Source: a virus
Length of the DNA: 42,896 nucleotides
Direction: 5' to 3' (one strand)
Virus record (IMG/VR): IMGVR_UViG_3300023171_000317
Location: 1 to 42,896 of that record
Under the pieces are notes generated by a model that did not search any database, was not told the origin of the DNA, and saw nothing but the letters and a program-made list of their open reading frames with translations. Below, in pieces: positions 41,806 to 42,896 of the stretch (positions are counted from its first letter, which is position 1; each line of letters starts with the position of its first letter). The position numbers were made by a program, and so were the translations under genes.

Positions 41806-41839
41806 TTATCCACAGGGGCTCTGGATAGCTTGTGGATAA
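41806..41839. promoter_or_regulatory. Two perfect DnaA boxes in inverted orientation
   Basis: TTATCCACA (41806-41814) and TGTGGATAA (41831-41839) are both exact consensus DnaA boxes, separated by 16 bp. The second ends 3 bases before the -35 box of the Panacea-gene promoter. DnaA may control this promoter, or the pair may serve as an operator for the toxin-antitoxin proteins. Confidence 0.75.
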
Positions 41840-41842
41840 AAG

Positions 41843-41870
41843 TGGACAGGAAGAATTCGCCCGCTATAAT
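41843..41870 (+). promoter_or_regulatory. Strong promoter of the Panacea-toxin operon
   Basis: -35 TGGACA (41843-41848), a 16-bp spacer and a perfect -10 TATAAT (41865-41870), 38 bases before the Panacea-gene ATG. Confidence 0.82.
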
Positions 41871-41907
41871 ATGGGGTTGTATACCGCTCATTCTCATGGA
41901 GAATTCG

Positions 41908-42468
41908 ATGAGCTACCAGTTCAAGCCTGAGAAGACAGTAGCGTCGATCGGCTATCTGGTTCAGCAGACGGAGGCTGATCTGTACTCCGTCATGAAGATG
42001 CTTTACTTGGCCGACAAGGCACATCTGGGCAGCTTCGGGCGAACGATAACGGGTGACGACTACACGGCCATGGAAAAAGGGCCGTTGCCGGAGCGCGCCT
42101 ATAACCTTTGCAAGTTTGTACGGGGCGCCCGCGAGAGCTTCGGCCCCATGCCTGACGCCAAGGACTACTTGGCGATGAAGGGCAACGCTTTCGTTCTGCT
42201 TTCGGCTCCCGATCTAGGTGAATTGAGTCGTTCCGACCTCGATGCGCTGGATCAAGCTGCAGCCATGCACCGTGCAGGCGGCTGGAAGGCGTTGTTTGAT
42301 GCTTCCCACGACGACGCATGGAAGTCCGCATGGGACGAAGCCCGCAATTGCGGCGTTGGCTCGATAGGCATGGACATCGTCGATATCGCAAGAAGCGCTG
42401 GTGATGAGACGTTAGCCGACTTTGTGCGCGATCCCCATCCAGGTGCCGCACCCGCCTACCGCGACTGA
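41908..42468 (+). CDS. Panacea-domain protein (probable antitoxin, PanA)
   Basis: 186 residues. The core VMKMLYLADKAHLGSFGRTI then TGDDYTAMEKGPLPERAYNL is typical of the Panacea/DUF4065 (SocA-like) domain, shown to neutralise many unrelated toxins. GGAG precedes this ATG; an in-frame ATG at 41896 is an alternative. The next gene starts 11 bases after the stop. Low GC against the prophage average. Confidence 0.85.
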   Translation: MSYQFKPEKTVASIGYLVQQTEADLYSVMKMLYLADKAHLGSFGRTITGDDYTAMEKGPLPERAYNLCKFVRGARESFGPMPDAKDYLAMKGNAFVLLSAPDLGELSRSDLDALDQAAAMHRAGGWKALFDASHDDAWKSAWDEARNCGVGSIGMDIVDIARSAGDETLADFVRDPHPGAAPAYRD

Positions 42469-42479
42469 GCTGAGAGCCA

Positions 42480-42896
42480 ATGACAGGGACTGTTTTTTTT
42501 GCCCATCCGGGCGAGGTGTATCACCTCTGGTGTGGCCAGTGTTGTGAGGCGAAGTACAAATTCTTTGTTGTGGCCTACACAGAGCCACGGCTCCGTTACT
42601 TCTTGATCAATTCGGCGCCGGCGAAATTTCAGCGTGACAACGCAGAGCTAATGAGCCATCAAGTCCTGTTGTCAGCAGCTGATCACTCGGGTTTTCTGAA
42701 ACACGATTCGGTCCTCGACTGCAGCACCATCCTTGGGGGCGACACGATCGATGAGCTGGCCGCAAAGTACCAGGCCAACCAAAACGTGTACCTCGGGCAG
42801 ATTGCTCCGGGTCCGCGCGGTGTGCTCAAGACTATCGTGGCCGACAGCCGCGTCCTAAGTGAGAAAGAGAAGCAGGCGATCCAAGCCGCTTGGTAG
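42480..42896 (+). CDS. MazF/PemK-like protein, probable toxin
   Basis: 138 residues, complete up to a TAG at the window end. The pattern HPGEVYHLW, KYKFFVVAYTEPRLRYFLIN, FLKHDSVLDCSTI and GQIAP... then LSEKEKQAI recalls the SH3-like PemK/MazF fold, in a variant of unknown activity. Gene order (Panacea first, toxin second, 11-base gap) fits a PanAT system. A run of eight T lies near the start (42493-42500). If it follows the family, it would be an RNA-cleaving or growth-inhibiting protein. Confidence 0.65.
   Translation: MTGTVFFAHPGEVYHLWCGQCCEAKYKFFVVAYTEPRLRYFLINSAPAKFQRDNAELMSHQVLLSAADHSGFLKHDSVLDCSTILGGDTIDELAAKYQANQNVYLGQIAPGPRGVLKTIVADSRVLSEKEKQAIQAAW

Noticed and set aside
41806-41839. 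DnaA boxes as a host chromosomal origin
   Set aside because: Only two boxes, no AT-rich unwinding region, no dnaA/dnaN/gidA-type genes nearby, and phage-like surroundings.
41750-42896. Right attachment site within the window
   Set aside because: No copy of the tRNA-Gly 3' end was found here, so the right end is not visible.

Overview
The window is the left end and almost all of a temperate siphovirus-type prophage in a GC-rich gammaproteobacterium, most likely Stenotrophomonas or a close Xanthomonadaceae relative. This rests on base composition, codon use and the style of the phage genes; no taxonomic marker is complete. Host sequence is limited to the last 89 codons of an autotransporter beta-barrel gene (1-270) and a tRNA-Gly(CCC) gene (395-468). 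A tyrosine integrase gene points at the tRNA 3' end, so the tRNA is the likely attachment site. No second copy of the tRNA 3' end was found, so the right attachment site probably lies beyond 42896.

Layout. 541-6427 is a tightly overlapping leftward early operon: integrase, a DUF4224 protein next to it (possible excisionase), a Dcm-type cytosine methyltransferase and many small unknown proteins. 6479-8332 is the immunity region. A CI-like S24 repressor gene and a Cro-like gene diverge, and five TTAG-N6-CTAA-type operators lie in two clusters, two at a leftward promoter and three at the repressor/Cro promoter, with sites exactly 25 bp apart in both. A low-GC two-gene unit (6692-7496) sits between them. 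8332-14670 is the rightward early operon: Cro, CII-like regulator, winged-helix protein, O-like initiator with four iterons inside the gene, P-like loader, DHH phosphoesterase, Ref-type nuclease and a Q-like antiterminator. A membrane-protein gene of the moron type is inserted on the opposite strand (12258-12830). A strong terminator after Q (14725) looks like tR'.

Late genes follow: holin, SAR-type endolysin, nested spanins (14837-16115); DUF1064 and HNH nucleases; an HK97-type packaging and head module (terminase, portal, ClpP-like protease, capsid, connectors); and a non-contractile tail module with a programmed -1 frameshift in the tail chaperone, a SPRY-like tail protein, tape measure and a 1642-residue modular tip/fibre protein. 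A small lipoprotein gene is inserted before the tape measure.

The right end (39220-42896) holds accessory genes: an SRAP/HMCES protein, a predicted proteasome-like Ntn-hydrolase-fold protein, small unknowns, and a low-GC pair made of a Panacea-domain protein and a MazF/PemK-like protein. The pair looks like a toxin-antitoxin locus. Its near-consensus promoter lies next to two perfect, inverted DnaA boxes. The points most worth following up are the 25-bp operator system with apparently leaderless cro, the iteron origin, the DnaA-box/Panacea locus, the 6.7-7.5 kb two-gene unit and the Ntn-fold protein. All family assignments are from reading the protein sequences; no database search was run.
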